A stretch of DNA of 5,597 bases, from NCBI GenBank assembly GCA_002437735.1, contig DJRC01000097.1, positions 195-5,791 of the forward strand, read 5' to 3'. The notes beneath the pieces are model-generated. The model was not told where the DNA came from. It did no database searches and saw nothing but the letters and a program-made list of their open reading frames with translations. Below are positions 1 to 5,597 of the stretch, piece after piece (position 1 is the stretch's first letter; each line of letters starts with the position of its first letter). Made by a program: the position numbers and the translations under genes. The DNA comes from Oscillospiraceae bacterium UBA6370 (lineage in GTDB: Bacteria; Bacillota; Clostridia; Oscillospirales; Oscillospiraceae).

Positions 1-40
1 ATGTCTGTCTGTTCCTCCCTGCGAACGGTTCATATTTTAA

Positions 41-76
41 CAGCTACATTGTAGCGTATTTTTTCCGTTTTGCATA
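41..76 (-). promoter_or_regulatory. Candidate leftward promoter for a gene beyond the left edge
   Basis: Read on the minus strand, TACAAT (53 down to 48) matches the -10 consensus at 5 of 6 bases. The -35 region 17 bases upstream (76-71, TATGCA) is poor, so the promoter may be weak or may need an activator. Transcription would start near 41. A purine-rich AGGGAGGAA stretch (20 down to 12, minus strand) looks like a ribosome binding site, and the final bases of the window read AT on the minus strand, so a start codon could straddle the edge. The -10 box lies wholly inside the dyad at 43-55, which is the layout expected of a repressed promoter. The gene itself is not in the window, so both its existence and its product are inferred. 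Confidence 0.42.
43..55. promoter_or_regulatory. Perfect 13-base dyad, candidate BlaI-type operator
   Basis: GCTACA-T-TGTAGC is a perfect inverted repeat around T49. Known BlaI/MecI/CopY-family operators are built from TACA/TGTA half-sites. This one has a one-base centre, whereas the textbook cop box (TACANNTGTA) has two. The ten bases GCTACATTGT also occur on the minus strand at 3926-3917, over the -10 box of the repressor promoter in this window. The shared word and shared position relative to a -10 box make this a good candidate target of the repressor encoded at 3494-3874. Binding is inferred. Confidence 0.5.
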
Positions 77-117
77 GGGGGTAAATTGAAAACTTTTCTT
101 TTTTCGGCGCAGAGAAA

Positions 118-145
118 GAGCCGCGGGCAGAAATGCCCGCGGCTC
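118..145 (-). terminator. Stem-loop terminator after the M56 protease gene
   Basis: A 12-bp perfect GC-rich stem (118-129 with 134-145) encloses a four-base loop. It begins 22 bases past the stop codon of the minus-strand protease gene. On the minus strand it is followed by TTTCTCTG, a short and imperfect T-tract, so termination may be less than complete. Its position directly after the last gene of the operon supports the call. Confidence 0.75.
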
Positions 146-167
146 CTCTGTTCGCTTTTCGCTCGGC

Positions 168-3100
168 TCACCAGCCGGTGCCGTGTACCCTGCCGTGCCA
201 ACCGTCCTCTTTAAGCGTGATGGAGCAGCAGCGATAGTATTCATACGCGCCCTCCGGCGCGTCGGGATCGTCGCAGTCTCCGGTGTTGCCCGCCATCGCA
301 TATCCCAGCGCCCATTCGCTTTCCGGCACAAATTCCGTCGTGGAATAAAAGCAATAGCTGTTCTCGTCCAGCTCGCCGCGCTCGCGGAAGGCCTGCGTTG
401 TCTCCTCTGCCGGCTCAACGAGGTTCTTCACCCATGTAAACTTGTACAGGCTGCCGCTGCGTACCTTGAGATGCACGCCCTCGTAGGCGTCGAGATACTC
501 CTGCGCGGCCTCCTCCCACGACTGTCCGCGGTTTGGAATGGCGGTCTCATCGACCTCATCGCACAGCGTACAGAACTCCGCCTCGTCGTACCACATGAGG
601 ATCCGGTCGTAGAGTGTGCGCCCGTCGTTGTCGACGATGCTGAAATCGCCCTGCGCCTCGTAGTAGTACACCGGATCGGTCATGCTGCGGTGATACGCCA
701 CGATGTTTGTTCCCTCGTAGAACCCCAAATACGAGGTTTTATTGTGCGGGGTAAAACCGGGCTGCTGCGTGTCTGTATTCTTGTTGAGACTAAAATACGA
801 GTTGTCGTTGTCCGAGAGCCAGAGAATAAGCTGTCTGTCGGTATTTTCCGGCGCGTCGCATGTACTGTAATGATAGGAGTTGAGCGGGGGGACATTCCAT
901 GAGCTGCTTACATTGTAGCTTCCGACGGTCTCGCCGTTCTCAACAAGATACAGCCACGCGGCTTTGCCCTCGGTGGCGAGGTCGAGGTCGTTTTGGAAGG
1001 TTGAGACCCCGGAGCCGGCATTTCCGCTGACGACAAAGCTCTGCGCCATCGCGCGCAGCTTGACCGCTTCGTTCAGAATACGGTTTCGCGTGCTGTAGCC
1101 CCACTCGTTCACCGAGGTATCGTCGGTCGGCTTCCAGTAGGTCGAAATGATGTAGCAGCCACCGTAATCAGGGTCCGGTGCAAGGTAGTTCGCAAACTGC
1201 GTGCCGCTCTCCGCGTCGTAGCGCAGCCACGGTCCGCTGAGCGCCGCGCCCTCCCGGTACTGCTCAAGCGTGAAGCCGTTATCGCGGTAGAACGCCTCCA
1301 TCATTTCCACGCTGTCCACGCTCTTATCCACGCACAGCGTGCTGCCGTCGCAGTAAGCGGAGTACCAGCTATCCTGACCGTTCGTTTTCGTCCACGCCAC
1401 AGTCGGAATGTAGAGATACCAGCCGTCGCCGTCGTAGCGCCGCGCCGTGCAGTCGTCGCTGCTGGTCACCGTGTTCTCGCGGATCAGATCGTCCTCGTTC
1501 AGGAAATCGGTGATCAGGCAGCGCGGCACGTCAAGGCCCGCGTAGTCCGCGTAGAAGTCGTAGAGGTATTCGTAGGCGCTCGTGTAGGTGCAGCCGTTGT
1601 ACCACAGGCCGTCATTCGCCATCCGGCTGTCGAGCAGCCGGTAGACGCTCGGCTCGCCGTTCGTGCGCAGCACGGTGAGGTAATAGTAGAAGCCGTCGGA
1701 GATGTAGCCGTCGTCGGTGATGTTGTTGCCGCCGACCCAAAAGAAGCGGTCGGGCAGAGCACCCGCCTTGTCCTCGGGCTTGACCTCATAGCTGAAGCGC
1801 CACAGCTCCAGCGTGCCGTCCGGCGCAAGGTCCGCGCAGTCGCCGCGCTTCTCCAGCTCGGTCACGCGCACATCGGCTGCCGCCTCGGTGACCTCGATCG
1901 GCGTACCGTCCGCGCTACTCTGTGCGCCATCGGGGAGAATGTAGTAGGTGTAGCCGTCCGGCTGCTTGAGCGCGTTGATGACGGAGAGGGCGTAGGCCTC
2001 CATGCTGTCATAGGTCGGCACGGGCTTCTCGGTCAGGCGGAAGACCCAGCAGACAAAGTTCCTATTCTGATCGTCCGGCTGCTCAGCCGCCATCACGAGA
2101 TAGAGCGTGCCGTCCTTCTGCTGAAGGAAGTATACCCGATTTGCCCAACCGTTTTCATCCGCCGTGGACGAGGTGCACAGCCATGTCTTCGCGTTCTCGC
2201 GGCGAAGCTTCGCGGCAGAAAGCCCATCGTCGAGCCATTCGGTCGGTCCGTCCGTCTTGCTGTTGAAGCGGACGTCAAATTCCTCCTTCGTGAGTGTGAC
2301 CTCCGCTACCGTTTCGTAAAGCTGCTCCTCCTCGTTGTCCATCCTTTTGAGCAGCAGCGTCCGCACATCGTCCGAATCCCTGTCCGCAACGACTTCCAGC
2401 TCGCCCCCGATGGGAGCATTCATATAGCCGGGTGCGCAGGCGACGGTCGCTTCCTCAACATAGTGCTTTCCAAAGGGCTCAGCCAGCTCCGCGTTGTCCT
2501 TGCTGCCGGTGAAGGTGCAGGCGACCGAAAGTCCCGCGATGAGCAGCACGGCGATGGCGGTATACGCCGCCGTCTTCGGCTTCTTGACCAGCAGAGAGAT
2601 ACGCTCCTTGAGGCCCTTGCCGCTGTCGGTCATCATCGTGGCGGTGACGAGCAGCGCGGGGCGCTTTTCACAGGTCATGCGGATGAGCGTGCGGCCGTAG
2701 GCGGCGCGCTCGCTCTCGCCAAGGCGGCGGATGGTCGCCTCGTCGCAGGCCAGCTCCGCGTCGCGGCGGGAAAGCTCCGCCGCCCACCACACGAGCGGGT
2801 TGTACCAATGCAACGCCAGGCACACGCCGCGCAGCACCGCCCAGAGGTTGTCGCCGTGGCGGTAGTGCGTCTGCTCGTGGGCGAGCGCGTAGCGCAGCGT
2901 CTCCGCCTCCGTGCGCGTGTCGGGCGTGACGTAAATGCTCGGCTTCGCCACGCCGAACAGACACGGCGTATCCGTCTCGCCGCTCTCGTAGACCGGCAGG
3001 CAGGCGTCCGTCTCCTCCACGCGCTCACGCGAGCAGCGCAGCTTCTTTCCGAAGCGCAGGTTCACGGCGAGGAACACCAGTCCCAGCGCCGCCGCGCCGG

Positions 3101-3497
3101 CGAGCCAGACGGTTTTGACGATTTGCGCCCAGTCGGTCTTTTCGACCGTCGGCGCGGTCACCGTCGCGGTCGTGATGCTCTGCACGAGGTCCGGCGGGGC
3201 CGCCTCGTTCATGCTCTGCGCCGGAACGCCGACGGTACCGGCGTTCGCGGGTGCGTCGTTCCTCTCGCTGACGATGTCCTGCCGATCGGTGCCTTGCTGC
3301 ATGGTCGGCGCGCGCTCGGGCACGGCGTTCATCACGCTCAGATCGGTCGCGCCGAAGCTCACCGGAACGAGCAGGCGCACGAGCACCAGCAGCCACAGGG
3401 CGTACTGCATCCGCAGGCTGAGCTTCCCGCGCAGCACATAGCGCAGCGCGATAACCACCAGGATCAAAACGCTGGATGAAACGATCCACTGTATCAT
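168..3497 (-). CDS. BlaR1/MecR1-type M56 zinc metalloprotease with a very long extracellular sensor region
   Basis: This 1109-residue membrane protein is the likely signal sensor and protease partner of the adjacent repressor. Hydrophobic segments lie at about 4-22, 31-49, 125-146 and 309-327. Between the third and fourth is the cytoplasmic M56 domain: HEQTH at 207-211 (zinc ligands H207 and H211, catalytic E208), HYRHGD at 211-216, WYNPLVWW at 231-238, ELACDE at 248-253 (probable third-ligand region), and the family-typical SGKGLKERI at 292-300. This arrangement matches BlaR1/MecR1. Residues 331-1109 should be outside the cell. They are rich in Asp, Tyr and Trp and hold 17 Cys, and I do not recognise a named domain in them. 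BlaR1 is about 585-600 residues with a penicillin-binding sensor; this protein is nearly twice as long and shows no convincing SxxK/SxN/KTG set. The start is fixed by the ATGA overlap with the repressor gene and by AGGAGG at 3505-3510, seven bases upstream. The call to the M56 family is firm; the ligand is unknown. Confidence 0.93.
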   Translation of the reverse strand: MIQWIVSSSVLILVVIALRYVLRGKLSLRMQYALWLLVLVRLLVPVSFGATDLSVMNAVPERAPTMQQGTDRQDIVSERNDAPANAGTVGVPAQSMNEAAPPDLVQSITTATVTAPTVEKTDWAQIVKTVWLAGAAALGLVFLAVNLRFGKKLRCSRERVEETDACLPVYESGETDTPCLFGVAKPSIYVTPDTRTEAETLRYALAHEQTHYRHGDNLWAVLRGVCLALHWYNPLVWWAAELSRRDAELACDEATIRRLGESERAAYGRTLIRMTCEKRPALLVTATMMTDSGKGLKERISLLVKKPKTAAYTAIAVLLIAGLSVACTFTGSKDNAELAEPFGKHYVEEATVACAPGYMNAPIGGELEVVADRDSDDVRTLLLKRMDNEEEQLYETVAEVTLTKEEFDVRFNSKTDGPTEWLDDGLSAAKLRRENAKTWLCTSSTADENGWANRVYFLQQKDGTLYLVMAAEQPDDQNRNFVCWVFRLTEKPVPTYDSMEAYALSVINALKQPDGYTYYILPDGAQSSADGTPIEVTEAAADVRVTELEKRGDCADLAPDGTLELWRFSYEVKPEDKAGALPDRFFWVGGNNITDDGYISDGFYYYLTVLRTNGEPSVYRLLDSRMANDGLWYNGCTYTSAYEYLYDFYADYAGLDVPRCLITDFLNEDDLIRENTVTSSDDCTARRYDGDGWYLYIPTVAWTKTNGQDSWYSAYCDGSTLCVDKSVDSVEMMEAFYRDNGFTLEQYREGAALSGPWLRYDAESGTQFANYLAPDPDYGGCYIISTYWKPTDDTSVNEWGYSTRNRILNEAVKLRAMAQSFVVSGNAGSGVSTFQNDLDLATEGKAAWLYLVENGETVGSYNVSSSWNVPPLNSYHYSTCDAPENTDRQLILWLSDNDNSYFSLNKNTDTQQPGFTPHNKTSYLGFYEGTNIVAYHRSMTDPVYYYEAQGDFSIVDNDGRTLYDRILMWYDEAEFCTLCDEVDETAIPNRGQSWEEAAQEYLDAYEGVHLKVRSGSLYKFTWVKNLVEPAEETTQAFRERGELDENSYCFYSTTEFVPESEWALGYAMAGNTGDCDDPDAPEGAYEYYRCCSITLKEDGWHGRVHGTGW
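909..917. repeat. Intragenic copy of the TACATTGTA dyad
   Basis: TACATTGTA is a perfect 9-base dyad inside the protease gene, over codons for about residues 861-863. With its right flank it matches the left-edge dyad over 11 bases (909-919 against 45-55). No good promoter overlaps it: TACAAT is present on the minus strand, but no -35 box sits at a suitable distance. It could be a secondary repressor site or chance. Confidence 0.4.
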
Positions 3498-3874
3498 TTT
3501 GTTCCCTCCTCCATCTGCCGCAGCAGCTCATAAAGCTCGTCGATCTCTTCCTTGGAGATGGCCTGCCTGCGCGTCATGGCGCTGACCATCATGCTCAGGC
3601 TCCCCTGATAGACGCGGTCTAAAAAGGTCTCCGTCTCGGCCAGCGCCGCGTCCTCGCGGCGCACCGCGGGGGAAAAGGTGTTCTTCGTCCCCTCCGTGTC
3701 GCACTTCACCACGCCCTTGCCGACCATGCGGCGCAGCAGCGTCAGCGTCGTGCTGCGGCTCCAGCCCATGCTGGCCTCCAGCTGCTCGGTCAGCTCGCGG
3801 CCCGTCTGCGGCGCGCGCTCCCACAGACATTCCATGATGTTCCATTCGGCGGGCGCCAGATCAAATCGTTCCAT
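3494..3874 (-). CDS. blaI: BlaI/MecI/CopY-family winged-helix transcriptional repressor
   Basis: This 126-residue protein has the usual length for the family and is the predicted DNA-binding repressor of this operon. Residues 1-70 form the winged helix: LAPAEWNIMECLWE (6-19) is the first helix, TGRELTEQL (24-32) the second, and WSRSTTLTLLRRMVGKGVV (38-56) contains the recognition helix and the conserved R..KG turn. The wing follows, with KNTFSPAV at 64-71. Residues 72-126 form the helical dimerisation region, ending in SKEEIDELYELLRQ. I chose the ATG at 3874 because a perfect AGGAGG lies seven bases upstream. An in-frame ATG at 3928 would add 18 residues but falls upstream of the predicted transcription start, within the promoter. 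The gene overlaps the downstream protease by four bases (ATGA), so the two are co-translated. By analogy with BlaI, signal-triggered proteolysis would inactivate it. The residues aligned by eye to the known Asn-Phe cleavage site are A99-M100. The gene symbol denotes the family, not proven beta-lactam control. Confidence 0.93.
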   Translation of the reverse strand: MERFDLAPAEWNIMECLWERAPQTGRELTEQLEASMGWSRSTTLTLLRRMVGKGVVKCDTEGTKNTFSPAVRREDAALAETETFLDRVYQGSLSMMVSAMTRRQAISKEEIDELYELLRQMEEGTK

Positions 3875-3881
3875 TTGCCGT

Positions 3882-3887
3882 CCTCCT
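3882..3887 (-). promoter_or_regulatory. Ribosome binding site that fixes the repressor start
   Basis: A perfect AGGAGG on the minus strand is separated by seven bases from the ATG at 3874. It decides between this start and the in-frame ATG at 3928, which has no comparable site. Confidence 0.9.
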
Positions 3888-3903
3888 TTTTTCAGATTTT
3901 GGT

Positions 3904-3913
3904 TACTGTTGTA
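3904..3913. promoter_or_regulatory. Candidate operator downstream of the repressor -10 box
   Basis: TACTGTTGTA matches the cop-box type TACANNTGTA at 9 of 10 positions, and its flanks extend the symmetry to TTAC-N4-GTAA (3903-3914). It covers the predicted transcription start region (about 3912), so bound repressor would block initiation. Its centre is 32 bases, about three helical turns, from the dyad at 3936-3945. Confidence 0.55.
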
Positions 3914-3915
3914 AA

Positions 3916-3926
3916 CACAATGTAGC
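3916..3926 (-). promoter_or_regulatory. Candidate operator over the repressor -10 box
   Basis: GCTACATTGTG on the minus strand is an imperfect dyad with the same one-base-centre form as the perfect dyad at 43-55, sharing ten consecutive bases with it. It contains the -10 hexamer TACATT. In both places the half-site and the -10 box are the same bases, which is a direct way to couple repressor binding to polymerase exclusion. Confidence 0.5.
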
Positions 3927-3947
3927 ATAGTTGGTTACACTTGTCAA
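3919..3947 (-). promoter_or_regulatory. Promoter of the repressor-protease operon
   Basis: On the minus strand a perfect -35 box TTGACA (3947-3942) is followed by a 17-base spacer and TACATT (3924-3919), with an extended -10 TG at 3927-3926. Transcription should start near 3912, giving a leader of about 38 bases. The promoter is overlaid by dyads at 3904-3913, 3916-3926 and 3936-3945, so autoregulation by the encoded repressor is very likely. Confidence 0.82.
3936..3945. promoter_or_regulatory. Candidate operator overlapping the repressor -35 box
   Basis: TACACTTGTC matches TACANNTGTA at 9 of 10 positions. Its right half overlaps the TTGACA -35 box. Together with 3904-3913 it brackets the promoter, a common layout for BlaI/MecI/CopY control regions. 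Confidence 0.55.
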
Positions 3948-3975
3948 CAGTTTTCAGAAAATCTTTTCCGCGCCG

Positions 3976-3996
3976 TTCCGCCGCCCGTCTGCGGAA
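3976..3996. other. Small hairpin in the divergent intergenic region
   Basis: TTCCGC (3976-3981) can pair with GCGGAA (3991-3996) around a nine-base loop. It lies upstream of both divergent promoters, so it should not be part of either main transcript. A run of seven T follows further on at 4038-4044, but no well-formed stem directly precedes it. No function can be assigned. Confidence 0.25.
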
Positions 3997-4058
3997 GGTC
4001 TATTCGTTCTTTGAAGAAAGGCGGGCTGCCTGCGGTGTTTTTTTATTGCTTATGCCGA

Positions 4059-4087
4059 TTGCCCGTTCTCCGCCGCTGTGGTAAACT
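4059..4087 (+). promoter_or_regulatory. Promoter of the BrnQ-type carrier gene
   Basis: TTGCCC (4059-4064), a 17-base spacer and TAAACT (4082-4087), with an extended -10 TGG at 4079-4081, form a plausible vegetative promoter. The predicted start near 4094 leaves a leader of about 60 bases, too short for a T-box or a leader-peptide attenuator. No full repressor dyad overlaps it. Confidence 0.6.
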
Positions 4088-4138
4088 GTTTTTCATACAT
4101 TCTGCACCGCGCAGACCGGACCCGGCGGGCAGGACTGA

Positions 4139-4145
4139 AAAGGAG
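4139..4145 (+). promoter_or_regulatory. Ribosome binding site of the carrier gene
   Basis: AAAGGAG-type Shine-Dalgarno sequence (AGGAG at 4141-4145), eight bases before the ATG at 4154. It supports that ATG over the out-of-frame ATG at 4078. Confidence 0.85.
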
Positions 4146-4153
4146 AAACGAAA

Positions 4154-5512
4154 ATGAAACAGAAGCTCAGCGGCCGCGAATACACCTACGTTGCCAGTAT
4201 GCTCTTCGGTATGTTCTTCGGCGCCGGAAACCTCATCTTCCCCGTCCACATGGGTCAGATGGCAGGCGCGAACGTATGGCCCGCGGTCATAGGCTTCTGC
4301 GTAACGGGAGTCGGCCTGCCGCTGCTCGGCGTGGCGGCGCTCGGCATCAGCCGCTCCGGCGGGCTCTTTGAGCTCGGCAGCCGTGTGGGGAAGCCCTACT
4401 CGATGTTCTTCACCTGCCTGCTCTACCTGACCATCGGGCCGTTCTTCGCCATCCCCCGCTGCGCCACCACCTCGTTCACCGTGGGACTGGAGCAGGTGCT
4501 GCCGCAGGGCGGCAATACGCGGCTCTACCTGCTGGCGTTCTCCGCCGCCTTCTTCGCCGCGGCGCTGTTCTTCTCGCTCCGCCCGGGCAAGATCCTCGTC
4601 TGGGTCGGCAAGGTGCTCAACCCCTGCTTCCTGCTGTTCCTCGGCATTCTGGTCGTTGTGGCGATGCTCCGCCCCGGCGCCGCTGTCGGCGCGGTCGTGC
4701 CCGAGGGCGCTTACGCTTCTCAGCCTTTCTTTACCGGCTTCCTCGAGGGCTACAACACCATGGACGCGCTGGCGAGCCTTGCCTTCGGCATCGTGGTCGT
4801 GCAGGTCATCCGTGACCTCGGCGTGACCGAGCCGGACGTCGTGGCGGGCAGCACCGTCCGCGCGGGCATTTTCAGCTGCCTGCTGATGGCTGCCATCTAT
4901 GTCGCTGTCACCATCGTCGGCGTGCAGAGCCGCGGACTGTTCGAGACCTCGGAAAACGGCGGCATTGCCCTCGCGCAGATCGCGCAGCACTACCTTGGCT
5001 CTGCGGGCCTTCTGATCCTCGCCGCGACCGTGACGCTCGCCTGCCTCAAGACCTCCGTCGGCTTGATCACCAGCTGCGCGGAGACCTTCACGGGCCTCTT
5101 TCCCAAGGGCCCCGCCTACCGCGTCTGGGCGGTCATTTTCAGCCTCGTCTCCCTGCTCTTCGCCAACTTCGGTCTGAGCTCCATCATCGGCTACTCCGTC
5201 CCCGTGCTGATGTTCCTCTACCCCCTCGCCATCACGCTGATCGTGCTCTCCCTCCTCGGACGCTTCTTCGCCTACGACCGCGCCGTCTTTGTCTGGACGA
5301 CCGCGCTGACGCTTGTCGGCGCGCTCTACGACTTTTTCGCCGCGCTGCCCGCGCCGCTGCTCGCCGCCTGCCGGCTGGACGGCGTCCTCGCGGTGCTGCG
5401 GGAGGCCCTGCCGCTGGCAAAGCTCGGGCTGTTCTGGGTGCTTCCCGCGCTGCTGGGGCTCGTTATCGGTCTGGTTCTCCACTTCGTCCGCGGCGGCAGG
5501 AAGAGCGCCTGA
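4154..5512 (+). CDS. brnQ: Branched-chain amino acid:cation symporter (LIVCS/BrnQ family)
   Basis: This 452-residue inner-membrane protein of normal family length imports leucine, isoleucine and valine with Na+ or H+. Family signatures are clear: FGAGNLIFP at 22-30 in the first helix, TIGPFFAIPR at 93-102, and YNTMDALASLAFGIVVV at 200-216. About twelve hydrophobic segments can be seen, roughly at 13-33, 40-63, 82-105, 123-141, 150-171, 201-218, 236-256, 281-303, 322-338, 342-368, 376-394 and 424-445. The protein ends in a short basic tail (HFVRGGRKSA). The GAGN segment of helix 1 and the NTMDA segment of helix 6 are likely to line the substrate and ion site in the LeuT-like fold; this is inferred from family structure. 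The gene is monocistronic, with its own promoter and a strong terminator, and is divergent from the repressor operon. Ion and amino acid preference cannot be read from the sequence. Confidence 0.95.
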   Translation: MKQKLSGREYTYVASMLFGMFFGAGNLIFPVHMGQMAGANVWPAVIGFCVTGVGLPLLGVAALGISRSGGLFELGSRVGKPYSMFFTCLLYLTIGPFFAIPRCATTSFTVGLEQVLPQGGNTRLYLLAFSAAFFAAALFFSLRPGKILVWVGKVLNPCFLLFLGILVVVAMLRPGAAVGAVVPEGAYASQPFFTGFLEGYNTMDALASLAFGIVVVQVIRDLGVTEPDVVAGSTVRAGIFSCLLMAAIYVAVTIVGVQSRGLFETSENGGIALAQIAQHYLGSAGLLILAATVTLACLKTSVGLITSCAETFTGLFPKGPAYRVWAVIFSLVSLLFANFGLSSIIGYSVPVLMFLYPLAITLIVLSLLGRFFAYDRAVFVWTTALTLVGALYDFFAALPAPLLAACRLDGVLAVLREALPLAKLGLFWVLPALLGLVIGLVLHFVRGGRKSA

Positions 5513-5531
5513 CGGGTCCACACTCATATAA

Positions 5532-5566
5532 AAAAGCTGCGGTGAATGTACTTCACCGCAGCTTTT
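5532..5566. terminator. Strong, probably bidirectional, intrinsic terminator after brnQ
   Basis: A perfect 15-bp stem (5532-5546 with 5552-5566) with a five-base loop starts 19 bases after the brnQ stop codon. The right arm ends in TTTT, serving the plus strand. On the minus strand the stem ends in TTTT and is followed by TATATGAG, so it could also serve a convergent gene to the right. The last 31 bases of the window (5567-5597) are AT-rich with no gene visible. Confidence 0.9.
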
Positions 5567-5597
5567 ATGTTATAAAAGATAATGTACAATAAGTTGC

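Noticed and set aside
183..902. Plus-strand open frame (239 codons) opposite the end of the protease gene
   Set aside because: It has no ribosome binding site or recognisable family, it begins between the terminator and the end of the protease gene, and the minus-strand frame continues intact across it.
2517..2537. Lipobox-like LSVAC (residues 323-327) at the end of the fourth membrane segment
   Set aside because: It lies 320 residues into a polytopic protein, and position -3 is Ser rather than Leu/Val/Ile. It is better read as the end of an ordinary membrane helix.
2463..3479. Plus-strand open frame (338 codons) opposite the protease gene
   Set aside because: The product is Arg/Ala/His-rich with no recognisable domain, and it is antisense to the M56 catalytic region, which is clearly coding on the minus strand.
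3875..3928. N-terminal extension of the repressor from the ATG at 3928
   Set aside because: It would place coding sequence over the -10 box and upstream of the predicted transcription start. The ATG at 3874 has a perfect AGGAGG and gives the usual family length.
3978..4044. Rightward terminator or attenuator before brnQ, based on GC-rich arms and seven T at 4038-4044
   Set aside because: The best stem (GCCCG 3983-3987 with CGGGC 4022-4026) is short with a long loop, is not adjacent to the T-run, and lies upstream of the best brnQ promoter, with no plus-strand gene before it.
4096..4104. TACATTCTG near the brnQ transcription start as a further repressor site
   Set aside because: Only one TACA half-site is present and the other half is missing, so control of brnQ by the repressor is not supported.
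4043..5527. Long minus-strand open frame (494 codons) opposite brnQ
   Set aside because: Its product is a low-complexity, Glu/Gly/Arg-rich string typical of the antisense of a GC-rich membrane-protein gene. The plus strand has clear BrnQ signatures and a good ribosome binding site.
5581..5590. AATGTACAAT at the right edge as an operator or promoter
   Set aside because: It has TGTACA symmetry rather than the TACA-TGTA order of the other dyads, and no -35 box lies at a proper distance outside the terminator.

Overview
The window looks like chromosomal DNA from a fairly GC-rich anaerobic Firmicute, most likely a gut Clostridia member of the Oscillospiraceae/Ruminococcaceae type. This is inferred from strong AGGAGG-type ribosome binding sites, extended -10 (TGn) promoters, high coding GC (hand counts of about 70% in several 120-base samples), and an M56/BlaR1-like protein with a very long C-terminal extracellular part. 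The genus cannot be fixed from the sequence alone.

Layout. Positions 1-117 are intergenic. They hold a perfect 13-base dyad (43-55) that contains a good leftward -10 box, followed by a possible ribosome binding site that points off the left edge. A stem-loop terminator (118-145) lies 22 bases beyond the end of a two-gene minus-strand operon. The operon runs from a BlaI/MecI-family repressor (3874 down to 3494) into a 1109-residue M56/BlaR1-type zinc metalloprotease (3497 down to 168), and the two genes overlap by ATGA. A divergent intergenic region of about 280 bases (3875-4153) carries the leftward repressor promoter, TTGACA-17-TACATT with TGn, overlaid with three TACA/TGTA-type dyads. It also carries a rightward promoter for a brnQ-type branched-chain amino acid carrier (4154-5512). 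That gene ends at a strong 15-bp, probably bidirectional, terminator (5532-5566).

How the parts work together. The first two genes form a classical repressor/membrane-protease signalling pair. By analogy with BlaI-BlaR1 and MecI-MecR1, the dimeric repressor would sit on dyads at its own promoter. The membrane protein would sense an external signal, and its cytoplasmic HEXXH zinc protease domain would trigger loss of the repressor. The roughly 780-residue outer part shows no convincing penicillin-binding-domain signature, so the signal may not be a beta-lactam. The same core motif found at the repressor promoter (TACATTGT) recurs as a perfect dyad over a leftward -10 box at the left edge, which suggests that the next gene to the left is a regulon member. 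It recurs a third time inside the protease gene. BrnQ looks like an independent housekeeping transporter transcribed divergently.
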